This document shows positions 21,150 to 33,490 of a stretch of DNA of 64,000 nt, piece after piece. The position numbers and the translations under genes are program-made. The stretch's first letter is position 1; each line of letters opens with the position of its first letter. Source of the stretch: Bretschneidera sinensis (taxonomy: Eukaryota > Streptophyta > Magnoliopsida > Brassicales > Akaniaceae); assembly GCA_023935145.1 (NCBI GenBank), contig CM043698.1:144889625-144953624 (forward strand). Reading direction: 5' to 3'. A model generated the notes under the pieces. The model had not been told where the DNA came from, searched no databases, and saw only the letters and a list, made by a program, of their open reading frames with translations.

Positions 21150-24100
21150 TAAGATTTTTTCTTGCATGGAATATCCGAAGATCACTAAGCCAATTGGCCA
21201 GATCATAAAGGAATTGCTTTACTTTTTCCCAACTACATTTTGGTTAAAGAATTTTTATTTTCTTGTTAGTTGTACTCTGTATCAAGGAATACTACAAACA
21301 CTTTTAAATCTCTCTCTTGGGATGTTATAAATTAATTTGAGTATGATGAGGTATCTATTAGATCAACTCTTTAATAGTAAAAAAAATGTGAAATAAAGCC
21401 TATAATACGCAAAAAAAAATTTGATTATAAAGTGATTCCCACCAAATTCCAAAATTTAAGAAGCCGAAATCTATCTGCAAAAGCATTGTACTATAGGCTT
21501 TTACTTCACAACTTTTATTGTAGAGGAGTTGATCTCGATATCTACTCCCTTCAAATCCACCTATCTGAGAGAATTTAAAAAAAAATGAAGGTTCGGAAGG
21601 CAGTGGAAGGATATATGTTTTCCATGCAATTACTTTCCTTTCTATTAAAATTCTTTCAAAATAAAGGGTTGATGTTCCCTTTCCTTTCCTCTCATTTCCT
21701 TCCATTCTCAATCCAAAAAATGAGTTGGGAACAATGGTCTAATCTCTACTTCATGCTAATTTAAGGTTTATAATCGTGGATGCTAATGGCTCGAAATCTA
21801 GTAAGGCATAACTATTTGGTATTTAGAAAATGGATGATACCTAATTTACTTAATTAAGAGAGAAAAAGAAAAACATCTTTTATAAACAACTTTAAAATAA
21901 ATCATTTGGGAGCGTTTATTAAATGGCTTATATTTCTTATAAACATAAATTAGGTCAAACATATTAAAACATATTATGAAAAGAGCAAAAGTTGAAAAAT
22001 AATTGTTAACAAACTGAATTTATGTAAGAAAAATTGTTTTTAGTGTTGTTTTACCAAACATTAATAAACTATTTTTAGCTTCAGTGTTGATTTTATCCAA
22101 AAAAAATTGAAAAATTGTTTTATAAATCGAAACTACTGCTAGGTTAATCTAATTTAAAATCTAAACTCTTCTCTTATGGCCACTTAAAAAAAACACTCAT
22201 GCCGGGTTTTTTAATTTTGTTAATAAACTAAGGCGTTATATGGGAACTCTCTTAAAGAATGATTAAAACCACTTTTTCTTCCCTCTTTAAGAGGGTGCCC
22301 AAACCGCGCCTAACTATTCTAATTATTACTTATTTCCATAACAAAACTTATAACATAACTCAAACCAAATAATTGTATGTATAAAAGTTTCTCTCTAGTA
22401 ACTTGGGGAAAATTTTCTCCAAATGTATCATTGGATGAATGTCACGTCAATATTATGGGATGATGTTGCATTCAGAATAATCCGAGACACTAATAACCCG
22501 ACCCTAACTAACTCCAAACCTATCCTAACCTAAGATCAAATTGTTTGAAAGGGCAAGTAAGGCATTCGTAGGCATCATACTCCCGACTTATCCTACAAAA
22601 TTTAATTAACTCATACTCAATTTGGAACCAAAAGAAAATATAATAAATTTGTTCATTTATATTTTTATGGTAAAACACATGTTTTTTATGTATGCATTTA
22701 ACCACAAAATGTATATATTTGTAAGATAAAATTACTTTTTTTTGTTATCAAGACACTTTAGATATACCACATTCAAATATATCTGACGAATTTTGTGACA
22801 GAGTTAGTTGTAATTTATAAATGAAGTATGTAATAATTATTTTTTTAATTTACAACAATAATCTAACCTATCCTTAATCTCTTCCAGATTTGTCCTAGTG
22901 ACATTTAATCTTACTATAAACTTAATCTCCAATTTAATTCTCAAACGGAAAGGATCCAAATTCAATTTATACCTACTCGCACAATAATTGTCATAACCAG
23001 CTAAAAAATTCTCTCATCACAATATCAAAGATTTGCGTTGTACAAGCCCAAGAGTCCTAGTTTCGGAAAATTGAATAGTAAAAAATATTATTTGAAATCT
23101 ATTTGTTTATAGTCTAAATTTTCTCCTAATTTTTTCTTTAACGTCCAAGGAAAAAAAGAAAAAAAAAAGTCTTCAGTTTTTTTTTCCTTTCTTTTCATTT
23201 TTTTTTATTTCCGAAAAATTCATCGGTGTAAGAGTAGAAAATACTAAGCTGATCAACGATGACTAGTCTTCGACAGTGAAGGTCACCTCCAAGTTGCTCT
23301 TCATTTCTATGTAATTCCACTAAGAGTACTAGTCATTTTCACAATGTACTATTAAGAATCTAGAGCATGGAAGAAAAATGGGGATTTGAAACTTCGACGA
23401 CTCTCAAGTCTTTGTCCATGAAACTCTCCTCTAATTAATTCACCTCTCTCAATGGAGTTGGATTATTATTAATTAATAACTAAACATACTTAATATTAAG
23501 TACAATTAAGTTAAAATCATTTGATCTTAATAATTTATTTTCAAAATACATGACATCACATAAAAATAATTGAAAAAAATAAACAAATAATTATAATCCC
23601 AACTTGAGTTAAAAAAATTTATAATTTTTTAATTATCTTTTCAAACATAACAAATTTATTTCAAGCATGCTCTTAAATATTCTAAAGATGCCCTTTATAT
23701 GTCTGTAGAAGTAAGCCTAGGGCTATGATTCTAGGAAGCTTTGAAAATTTGACAAATTTTTCATTAATTTGGGAGTGTAATATCTTTCTTTAAATAAATG
23801 TAAAATTTATTATCCAAGAACAAAAACAAAAAAAAAAGCAAAAACAAATTTATTATCTAACATTAAAAATGTGTACTAAAGTAAAATTTGGAGGCCTAAG
23901 TACACTTAAGCCTACCCTTGGTGAAACGGTACGAAAGAACATTAATGAACCCATGTGGAGCAGTATAGATGGGCTGTCGCTGCAAAACGTACAGTTTCGG
24001 TTTGGGACCCATGTGGAGCACTCAATCATGGCACTACAACAATATCATGGTTGCTTTTCCACAGAAAGTAGACAGTGAAAGAACAAAGACTTTTGAGGTC

Positions 24101-24391
24101 AATATGGAGAAGGATGAAAATTTCTCAATTATTTTCTCTCAATATGGAAAAGGATCATTCAATTCCAGCAATATCTTTGAAACTTCATAATTTCTGATAA
24201 TAATATTATCTTTACTTTCTTTGACTGGAAATTTGTGGCCCTCACATCTATTGCTGTTCTATAGTCTACACTTTGGATCTCAGACTCATATAAAACTGTT
24301 AACCGTGAACAGGAATAGCTATTTAATATTCTTCTTTTACCATCAAGTAACCATTTCACAATTTACGAATCAATTTCCATCTCAAAAGAAT
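21150..24391. other. AT-rich intergenic region upstream of the NLR gene
   Basis: About 3.2 kb with long A/T runs and no frame of convincing protein composition. Short frames at 21,400-21,711 (minus) and 23,869-24,190 (plus) match nothing I know. The last few hundred bases should contain the promoter and leader of the NLR gene; I cannot point to a certain TATA box. Confidence 0.45.
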
Positions 24392-27291
24392 ATGGCTGAT
24401 GCGATCGTTTCTGTAGTCCTGGAAAAATTGCTCTCCGCTCTTGTTCAACTGGTGGATAAAGAGGTGACACTGGTCGTGGGTGTGGAGGAAGAACTCAAAA
24501 GCCTCGAACACAAGTTCAAGCTCATCCGAGCTGTGCTTGATGATGCAGAGATGCGGCAGGTGAAGGAGGCCACTGTGAGACTCTGGTTAGATGAGCTCAA
24601 AGATGCATCCTACGATGTGGAGGACGTGTTGGATGAGTGGAACACTGCAATTCTCACACCAACAATTGAAGGGAAAGAAGCAAATAAAGGTGAAAATGTC
24701 GCTGTTATGAAGAAGGTATGCTCCTTCTTCTCTTCCCCTTGTTTTTGTTTCAATCGAGTCGTGTTGCGTCACGGTACTGCTCTCAAGATAGAAAAACTGA
24801 ATGAAAGATTGGATTTTATTGCAAATGAAAGAGAAAAATACAAGTTTATTGAAGGGAGGAAAACTGTAGAACTTGAGCGAGAAATAACTGCTTCTATAGT
24901 AGATGTATCAAAGGTGCACGGTAGAGTTCAAGATAAGAATAGACTAGTAACCATGTTGTTGAGTGAGAGTAGTCAAGAACCAACCGGTCTCCATATCCTC
25001 TCTATAGTTGGGATGGGAGGGTTGGGAAAGACAACTCTTGCACAACTAATCTATAATGACAGTGGAGTGAATGCCCACTTTCAGAAGAAAGCATGGGTAT
25101 GTGTTTCAGATCCTTTTGATAAGACCAGAGTTGCCAGAGCAATTCTTGAAGCTTTGACCCATGTTGCTCCAAATGTTGTCGAATTTGAAGCTTTATTACA
25201 ACGTATTCGTGGATCTATTATGGGAAAAAAGTTTTTTCTTGTCTTGGATGATGTGTGGACTGAAGATGTTAAAAAGTTTGAGCAATTGATAGAAACTCTG
25301 AAATGTGGCTCCATGGGGAGTAGAATCTTAGTGACAACACGAAAGGACACCGTTGCAAAAATGATAGGAACCACTCAGCCCTTTCAATTAAAAATATTGT
25401 CTGAAGAAGAATGTTGGACATTGTTTAGTCAAGTAGCATTTTATGGAAAAAGCAACGAAGAGCATGAAAATTTGGAAAACTTAGGTCACCAGATTGCAGG
25501 AAAGTGTAGGGGATTACCTCTTGCAGTAAAGACGTTAGGAAGTCTGATGCGCTTTAAAGAAAGAAGAGAGGAATGGGAGAATGTTTTGCATAGTGGGATA
25601 TGGGAATTGGAAGGGGTTGAAGAAGGTCTTTTTCCACCTTTACTTCTGAGCTATTATGATTTACCCTCTACAGTGAGACGATGCTTCTCGTACTGCGCCA
25701 TATTTCCAAAAGACTATAGGATAAATAAAAATGAATTGATCCAGATGTGGATGGCACAAGGTTATTCGAGCTCCAACCGAAATATAGAGATGGAAGAGGT
25801 AGGAGAAAAATACTTTAAAATCTTAACAACTCGCTCTTTCTTTCAAGATTTTGAAAAGGGCTTTGATGGTGACATTATATCTTGCAAGTTGCATGATATA
25901 GTTCACGACTTTGCTCAATTTTTGACAAAAGGGGAATATATTTTGGTGGAGTGCGTTGGTGCTAAAGAGCCAAAAGTAAACAATTCTCATGTTAAAGCTC
26001 GTCATTTAACGATGGAGCTACAAAACAAAGCATCAATTCCTGTTTCCATTGATAACACGAAGAAATTGCGTAGTATTCTGGTTGATTTTGACAGAAACAG
26101 ATCAATGATTAATGGGGGCTTAAGCAATATATTTGATCAATTAACATATCTGAGGACATTGAAATTGTCTGCGAATTATTACATACTAAATTCAATTGAA
26201 GAGCTTCCAGAAGAGGTGGGAAAATTAATTCATTTGAGATATATTGACTTGTCTCATAATTATAAATTGAAAAAATTACCTGAATCGGTGTGTAACTCGT
26301 ACAATTTGCAAACGTTGAAAATTAATTATTGTAAAATACTTGAAAGACTACCTTATGGGATGGGCAAACTAATCAACTTGAGGCATTTAGAGATTAATAA
26401 AACTTACAAGTTAAGATTTATGCCAAAGGGAATGGAAAGATTAACTTCTCTCCGTACATTAAGTGAGTTTGTGGTGAGAGGGGATGGTGATGATAGTGAA
26501 GCAATGACTCTTGGAGATCTTGAACATTTTAAAAACCTTCGTGGGTCTCTTACCATAAGAGGGTTAGGAAACGTGACAGCTGTCCAAGAGGCTAGAAAAG
26601 TGCGGCTTCTAAAAAAAAACACATCCGTCGATTGCGTCTACAATTTGATGGAGGGAGAGGAGAGGGGGATACGCATGAAGAACTCCTTGAAGCCCTACAA
26701 CCACCTTCCAACTTGGAATGGTTAATAATTGCACGTTACAGAGGTGCCACAATGTTCCCCAATTGGCTAATGTCACTGACTAAGATGAGTTTTATTGCAC
26801 TCTACCAATTCGAAGAATTAGAGCTTTTTCCTCCGCTGGGGAAATTGCCTTCCCTCCAAGAACTCATCATTTTTCAAATGGACAGAGTGGAAAAAGTGGG
26901 TGTTGGATTTTTGGGAATAGAGACAGTTTGCACAACATCATCTTCATTCTCATCAGTTACTGCCTTCCCCGAACTGAAAACCCTTTACTTTGGGTTTATG
27001 GAAAACTGGGAAGAGTGGGATTACGGTGGAATGACAATTGAAGAAGAAAAAGAAGATAGTAATACTACTAGCAGTGGTAGCAGAACAATAATAACAATAA
27101 TGCCACAACTTCGTTCCTTGACAGTTCGTAAATGTGAAAAGTTAATGGCGCTGCCGGACCACCTTCTTCAGACGGCACCTCTGGAGGAACTGATCATCTC
27201 CACATGTCCAATTCTGGAAAAACGTTACCAAAAGAGTAGTGGAGAGGACTGGCACAAGATTTCTCACATCCCTACCATCCAAATTGATTGA
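24392..27291 (+). CDS. CC-NB-ARC-LRR disease-resistance protein (RGA type), one frameshift
   Basis: The ATG at 24,392 (MADAIVSVVLEKL) is the usual start of this family; the open frame extends further upstream but that part is not family-like. Order: Rx-type coiled coil with ATVRLWLDELKDASYDVEDV (residues ~1-130); NB-ARC with P-loop GMGGLGKTT, kinase-2 FFLVLDDVW, RNBS-B GSRILVTTRK, GLPL motif GLPLAVKTLG, CFSYCAIFPKDY, and LHDIVHD in place of MHDV; then leucine-rich repeats to KISHIPTIQID. The ATP/ADP switch drives immune signalling after pathogen detection by the LRR. A run of nine A (26,611-26,619) shifts the frame; homology continues in the next frame from about 26,620 to the stop at 27,289-27,291. 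Intronless, about 965 codons. Confidence 0.9.
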
Positions 27292-27439
27292 AAATATGTG
27301 CAAAGAGGTGGCCATTGAACTCTTTAAGGGCCCAACACTTTCACAGATGCCATCCACCTACAGGTACGTTGTTTCTCTAAATCTAACAAATTAAAAACAT
27401 AATATTATTTTTGATTTGGGGCCTTTTTTTACTCTTTTT
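27292..27439 (+). other. Probable 3' untranslated region of the NLR gene with intron donor
   Basis: After the stop a leader-like stretch runs to CAGGTACGTT near 27,362, a good splice-donor match. 3'-UTR introns are common in this NLR class. A possible acceptor is TTTTGCAG near 27,857-27,864. Confidence 0.4.
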
Positions 27440-27660
27440 TCTTTTCTAATAATGCCACAATTTCGTTCCTTGACAGTTGAAAATTGTGAAAAGTTAAACG
27501 CGCTGCCGGACCACCTTCTTCAGACGGCAATTCTGGAGAAACTGATCATCTCCTGATGTCCAAATCTGAAAAACTCTACCAAAAGAGTTGCGGAGGGGAC
27601 TGGCACAAGATTTCTCACATCCCTAACATCCAAATTTACCAAAAGACCAGAGAGGTCTGT
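27440..27660 (+). pseudogene. Duplicated 3' end of the NLR gene (last LRR fragment)
   Basis: This repeats the NLR tail almost base for base: ATGCCACAA-TTTCGTTCCTTGACAGTT, then CTGCCGGACCACCTTCTTCA, CTGATCATCTCC and ACTGGCACAAGATTTCTCAC, corresponding to about 27,101-27,290. A TGA interrupts it (27,554-27,556) and the frame is broken. It is a partial tandem duplication inside the 3' flank of the gene. Confidence 0.8.
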
Positions 27661-28095
27661 GCTAAGGCTACAAGTGCCCGAATATGGTACATTAATCCCT
27701 TTACAGCATGGGATAGGTGTACACGTCTTGTTTGTTTTTGTTTTTTGTCTTTCATTTATTTATTTATTATCTTTTTTGTTTTTACTTTATTTACTTTCTA
27801 AGAAAATTTTATTCTGATATTCACATATAAACAACAAACATTATTAACAAACCACATTTTGCAGCAATTGTTGTTTGGAAATTTCAATTCAAAGATGGAT
27901 CATCAAGTAAAGCATGTTGAGATTTCTAGCAATGATGACTGCTGCACAAATTTCCAGTCATTTCAAAGTTGAGTGTTGTATCTCGTGGATTTTTCATTAT
28001 AGTGATGCAGGCAACATGAATTAGGCAAGCAACTAGTGTTTCCAACAGAAGCTATGCATGTTAACTGATACAATCTTCTCTCTTATGATACTTTT
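27661..28095 (+). other. Downstream NLR flank, possibly 3'-UTR exon
   Basis: T-rich intron-like sequence up to about 27,864 and then a less biased stretch. No separate gene recognised. Confidence 0.35.
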
Positions 28096-28558
28096 TGACA
28101 CCGGGCAGAATAACGATTATTCTGTAGGCTAGTCGAACAGATAGTTCACAGGGAGTAATACAAGAAAAACCCTAAAATAATACAGAGAAACTACTCTGAT
28201 GCTTTATTTTAATTTTTTCCAAAAATACAATAATAATATTACGAAACCCTAAGACCTTATTTATAAGGTCGAAGCTAAAATAGGAAAATTAAATTAAGGC
28301 CGAATTTAAATTAAATAAAATAAAAGGTTTCCTAAAAACCAAAAACTGCCAATTTGAAGGTCTAAACTTCGTTTTTTGGCTTAAAAACGATAGGGCTTAG
28401 TATGATACTAAGTTTTTCCCGGAAGTTCGTTTCCAATCAGACTAAGGTCTTTGGGGCCCAATCCGAACCTATGACATGCTAAACGATGTAAACCGGCTTA
28501 GGTAGCCCGCTTGCCATCTGACAGTTCAGCATCATCTGACTCGGATCCTCCTGCATCA
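28096..28558 (-). repeat. Solo LTR of the gypsy family, TSD CTTTT
   Basis: Read on the minus strand it runs TGATGCAGGAGGATCC... to ...CCCGGTGTCA and is flanked on both sides by CTTTT (28,091-28,095 and 28,559-28,563). It shares its start, its CCTTATAAATAAGG core and its end with the LTRs at 18,321-21,149. It also shares the segment GTTTCCAATCAGACTA with the LTRs at 40,796 and 49,658. No internal sequence remains. Confidence 0.9.
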
Positions 28559-29257
28559 CTTTTCCTTCTCCTTCCAAGCTTAGCTCGTGCTATATGTTTT
28601 GTTAGCTTCTGGCCTCAATTAAACCAGACAGAAAAGTCCATTTGGAAAGCACATTTCTCAATCATACCTTTTAAAGCTCTGTTTGCCCTCGACTTGGTCT
28701 ATGCAATCTTGCTGGAGAACCAGAGAGTTATGTGCTTTTCATTGTTTGCCCTTGCTACAAGGTAAATCTGTTGTATTGAAGTAGTTCGTACTTTAAATTG
28801 TTCAGTCGTATCAGTCCACAATTTCTGTATTTGAAGTATGCGTCAAAATGGATATATTAGAAAATAAGAGCTTTAGCTCAAGTGGTCCTCTGAGCTTTTA
28901 TAATGGAGAGGAAAAGAGAGCTTAAGGGACCTCATCATAACTGATGCTGCTAGCATTCTGGCCATCATCCTTATCTGTCTTTATTTTGGTTGGGATAAAG
29001 AGGAATGGTAGTTTTTTATTCTTTTTTTCTATGTATGGTTGCCTTTCTCAAGTTTTTATCCATTTGCAGCCAATCTGGCCAGTTGCAGTTCTTTATCTTA
29101 GGCTATCATTGGTAGAGTCAAAAAGTAAGAGGAAAGAAATAGATCCTTAGGAAGTTATCTCCAGTTTAGGAGGGTGGCATGGTGAATGCTTTTTATATAA
29201 TTGCATATTTGCATTTGCATCTCTAATTCCAGAGTTGCTTGTTCTTTGCACTTGTAG
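28559..29257. other. Upstream flank of exostosin-like copy A
   Basis: Short frames with Leu-rich composition but no firm homology; may contain decayed 5' exon or intron of the exostosin-like gene (for example SLARA near 28,575). Not certain. Confidence 0.3.
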
Positions 29258-29725
29258 GAGCTACCTGGAAATGGAAAAGCAGTTCAAAATCTTTGTCTAC
29301 AAGGAAGGGAAGCCTCCATTGCCTCACGATGGTCCTTGCAAGATTATATACTCCACGGAAGGAAATTTTATCCGCAGGATGGAGACTAAGAGCTGGTTCC
29401 GAACAAAAGATACATAGAAAAAACACTTGTTTTAACTTCTATTTAGTGTGGTAAATATGGTCCGATTTGTTTATTAACGTGACTCACATGATTTTTATCC
29501 CATAAGAAGCACTATCATAGACTATGTCAATCTTGCAGCAGGAAGATACCCATATTGGAAATGTAGCCTTGGCATTGACCATTTCATGCTCTCATGCCAT
29601 GTTTGGGTAAGTGTATCACTTTTCTTTGTTTGTAAGCATCCTGCATTGCAACAAAAAATTATTCTCACCCTGAGTTTGATCAGCTGCAACTAGCATTTCA
29701 ATTTTTTAACAGGGGCTGTAAGCTA
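29258..29725 (+). pseudogene. Exostosin-family (GT47) glycosyltransferase remnant, copy A, left part
   Basis: Exon 29,258-29,606 starts after TTGTAG and ends at the donor GTAAGT. It encodes LEMEKQFKIFVYKEG, then a decayed middle with stops (SVVNMVRFVY is readable), then GRYPYWKCSLGIDHFMLSCH. These are hallmarks of plant exostosin-like (GT47) Golgi glycosyltransferases that build cell-wall polysaccharides. The next exon starts at 29,713 after TTAACAG and is cut 13 bp later by the CACTA element. It continues at 40,646. A second remnant lies at 50,131-50,690. Confidence 0.75.
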
Positions 29726-30010
29726 CACTACAAGATAAATTGTAAGCACCGACGCTTTTTTTTGCATATTCCGGCGCTTAAAAATGCCGCAATATGAATT
29801 TTCAGCGCTTTTTACAAGCGCCGGATCAAGCACCGGAATGTGTGGTGTCGAAACGCAAATACCAGCGCTTTGATTTAGTGCCGCAATATGCATATTTTTC
29901 CCGAGCGGCACTTCCAAGCGCCGGTACGTAGCGGCACTTCCAAGCGCCGGTACGTATCGGCACTTCCAAGCGCCGGTACGTAGCGGCACTTCAAAGCGCC
30001 GGTATATAAG
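29726..30010. repeat. Left TIR and subterminal repeats of the CACTA element
   Basis: After the CACTA terminus there are many copies of GCGCTT/AAGCGC cores. Four near-identical 25-26-bp units of the type CGGCACTTCCAAGCGCCGGT lie at about 29,903-30,006. In En/Spm such subterminal arrays bind the TnpA protein and bring the ends together; the same motif family is at the right end. Confidence 0.85.
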
Positions 30011-30269
30011 CGCCGCAAAATATACACTCCCCCCCCAAAATAAATTTCGGTTTTAATTATGTTTTTTAACTTTGACTTAAATATCAACATACATTCTATA
30101 TGCAAATGTTCCTCGAAATATAAAATGCATCATCCATAAAAATTCTTTCAGTCAACATAAACGTCTTATTTACACAAAAAAAAAAAAACAGTCATAGTTC
30201 ATATATAAAATTCATACAAAAACAAAGTAATGGAAATGTAGTATGAAAAATTATTTTAGCATCACGAAA

Positions 30270-33075
30270 TCAATCATGAGGTCTTCTATTAGCCAAATGC
30301 TGTAGTAAAGACTTCAGCTCATCCATTTGGGATTGCATATTATTTATTTGATCATCGTGTCTCGCCGTTATTTGTTTAATTTGTTGCGCATGCTGTTGAT
30401 TGTTTTCTTCTATTTGTGCTCTCAAACTATTTATCTCTTCAGCATAGCCTCCATGGTATCCCATATCATTCCTTATTTGAGCTGAAAGTCCAAACACAGC
30501 AGAGGGAGTAACTCCAAAACCCTGACCTCGGACACGACCGGAACTCTCTTCACCCATAAGTTCGGTGAAGACTTCATTTTGTATTGCTAAATTATTGCTA
30601 GCATCAGAGGATCCTGAAGCTGCAATAAGTTCAGCAACACGAGCTTCAGCCATCACCTACAATTAAGAAACAATAAAGATTAAACTCCGCCGAATATTTA
30701 GTAGCTAATAACAGTGCAATATACATAAAACAAAATGTGTTTAATAACATATTTTATAGAAAAACGGGCAGAATTTCCCCTAATTTTTCATAAAACCTCT
30801 TGCGAAAGAAAAACAAATATACAATCCAAGCCAAATATTTAGTAGCTAATAACAGCGCAATATACATAAAACAAAATGTATTTATCATATTTTATAGAAA
30901 AACGGGCAGAATTTCCCCCATTTTTTTCATAAAACCTTCTGCGAAAGAAAAACAAATATACAATCCAAGCCGAATATTTAGTAGCTAATAACAGCGCAAT
31001 ATACATAAAACAAAATGTGTTTAACATATTTTATAGAAAAACGGACAGAATTTCCCCTATTTTTTCATAAAACCTCCTGCAAAAGAAAAACAAATATACA
31101 ATCCAAGCAATGTACCTAATTTAGACAAAATGTGCAAAGCAACAAAGTATCATCTATGCTCGTCGATGGTCACCACCATACAAAATCATCCCACTTTTAT
31201 CAGCATAACTCCCAAAGTGTAACTAGGATATCATTTTTACCTTCAAAGCATAAAATCTTCACCATACATTCAGCTTCCTTTGTTTAGTACATAAAATCTT
31301 CACCATACATAAAATTTGTTTAGTACTAATCTAGTCCGAAAAAAAATGAAAAACATGATCAAGTTCCCAACCTCACCTGCTGCTAATTAAACACATTTAC
31401 TGATCTAAGATTCAGATCTATATCTAATTAGTAATTAAAGAAAGAAAACGGATCATATTTTAAACACAGCTCTAATATATATGTCAGGATCACATTGCCT
31501 AACAGATTAATCCTAAAGGCACAAGAACCAGACAGATGTATTCCTTTGGCATCAAAGGAGTACTACATGTGTACACAACAAAAGAACCATTTACAAAAGC
31601 AAGAGAGTATGACAATGAAGTCTATGAAGTCATCCTCATTTAAAAAATAATAATAACATCAAACTTTTGGGTCAAAAATATTTTATCACCCTTCCTTGAT
31701 AAAAGATATATATTTCTTAACTTAATTGAAGGCTCTCTTCTTTCTTTCATTCCACATCAAGTGAAAATAGGAAGGAATAAAAAAAATTTAGGCTTTTCCC
31801 CTATTTTTAAAGATGTTCAACTTACCATAAATTGTCGTGATGCATCATCAATAAAAGTCCCATCCTTGCATTTATGAGTTTCAGCAAAAAACTCTACGCG
31901 CCCGGGCTCATTCCCATGTGTCATCTCCTACCATTTATGGAAAGAGATCAAATTGTGACAGTGACATCTTAAATGAAAGATTGGATTAATAAAGCAAATT
32001 AACTCACATATTCATCCCATCGTCTAGCAAAACTCTTTGAACCAGATGTGTGAGGACATTGTTGTCTTTCACGTGCCGCTGTCCCTATAGTCGAATATTT
32101 CTACACCAATAATAAACCAATTGAATAATCAGTCTTTAATAGAAAAATAGAAACAATGAGAATCTAAATGAACATTATTGTCTTAAAACAACCTCACTCT
32201 GGTCAGAGAACCAGTAGTTCACTAGTTGCTTCCACTGGTCTTGATCTACGCCTTTTGGAACATCATTGCTCAAAACTTGTTGTTTCGTTTTGTTCCTAAC
32301 GTAGTCCCTTTTCAGCACATATCGGTAGTCCCTCCATTTTTTCCCTATCATCCTCAACAAAATGTTGTCTATCGCCTCAATCGTAGGGTAATGGAACTTC
32401 CTCTACCACACAGAAAGGAAATCGATGTCAAATAAGCATTATTGGTGTTAGGGATTATGCATGTACAACACAACGAATAAACAAAAACAAAAAGAGAGAT
32501 TGGAGGCAATCAATGGTTATTAAGTTGTTACTTACCCGAATCAATATAACAAGGTCCTTCTTGTAGCTAGAAGGGACCTTCTTCCAATCCGTGTAATTAA
32601 GCGGACAAAGGTTCCCTCTCTTCGCTACCTTGCCCAACCAGCTACTAAACATTTGGCCACCTTTCTTAATAGGTTGATGACATGAATTGAAGTGGACCAC
32701 AATTTTTTCCCCACATTCAAGGGACCACACTTGTGAGGTTCTCAAAACACGTGTCTGCTTCCTCACCCTCCCTTCAGAATCTATACATTGAAAACATAAA
32801 TTATATAATTAGTATAACAATGTGGTATTAAACTAGTTATAGATAGAATGTATTCTAATACAAAAATTATCAATTATCTCGTATTGTTCACTATCATTGT
32901 GCTCACTTTCCGATGTTATTGGATCGGTCTCAGAATCATTTTGCGAGTCATGATCATCATCAAGGTGATACTCATGCTCATGGTGAATATCTTCTTGATG
33001 GTGTGAAGACTCAACTGCATACTGGTTTGACATGTTATCTCTAACCGATGGAGGGATATTTTTTGACCTATACAT
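30270..33075 (-). CDS. TnpA-like protein of the CACTA element (plant Transposase_24-type), multi-exon
   Basis: Start ATG at 33,075 (MYRSKNIPPSVRDN). Exons are approximately 33,075-32,866 (His/Asp/Glu-rich), 32,780-32,536 (VRKQTRVLRTSQVW...KKDLVILIR), about 32,402-32,193 (FHYPTIEAIDNILLRM...WKQLVNYWFSD), two short exons at about 32,105-32,005 and 31,926-31,825 (CPHTSGSKSFARRWDE; GRVEFFAETHKCKDGTF), and a last exon 30,656-30,270. The last exon has a coiled coil (EINSLRAQIEENNQQHAQQI) ending LLQHLANRRPHD. The pattern WKxLVNYW...GSKSFARR is typical of this family. It probably binds subterminal repeats. The long intron before the last exon holds a 140-bp tandem repeat. Boundaries are my reading of splice signals. 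Confidence 0.7.
30690..31107. repeat. Tandem repeat, three units of about 140 bp, in the TnpA-like intron
   Basis: Units starting GTAGCTAATAACAG occur at 30,701, 30,842 and 30,981. Each contains CATAAAACAAAATGT, AGAAAAACGG and AGAAAAACAAATATACAATC with few differences. Confidence 0.85.
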
Positions 33076-33490
33076 CTTGCAATCTGTAAAGATAAAAACA
33101 TTAAAATGATTATATCTCACACTATCAAAAATACATTAAAAGTTAACAAGAATTAGAAGAACCACACCTGAAAGATAGGAATGGTCAAGGGGTCGCAGCA
33201 AATGCAGCAATTAATATCTTCTGAGTACCTGAGAAGTTATGAACAAATAAGTGATTCAAATTGGATTTAAAGAACAAACAATAATAAATGATACAACCAA
33301 AACAGAAATTTACGACAGTCTAAAGTAGTATTCCACAAACTGTACGCAAAAAGTTCAGGACTCTTATTAAGTGTGATACAAAGCAACAGTAACCCGATAG
33401 ATTACAATAAAACCTTACAAAACTCGTTGACACACATGTCAATCACATAAATACACATCCAAATATAATTACACGGAAATGCACATAAGA

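Noticed and set aside
18316..21154. Target-site duplication for the deleted gypsy derivative
   Set aside because: The 5 bp on each side (AATTT and TAAGA) do not match, so no TSD is claimed.
29723..30105. Minus-strand frames with repeated GAWKCRYVPALGSA-like peptides
   Set aside because: They come from the subterminal repeats of the CACTA element.
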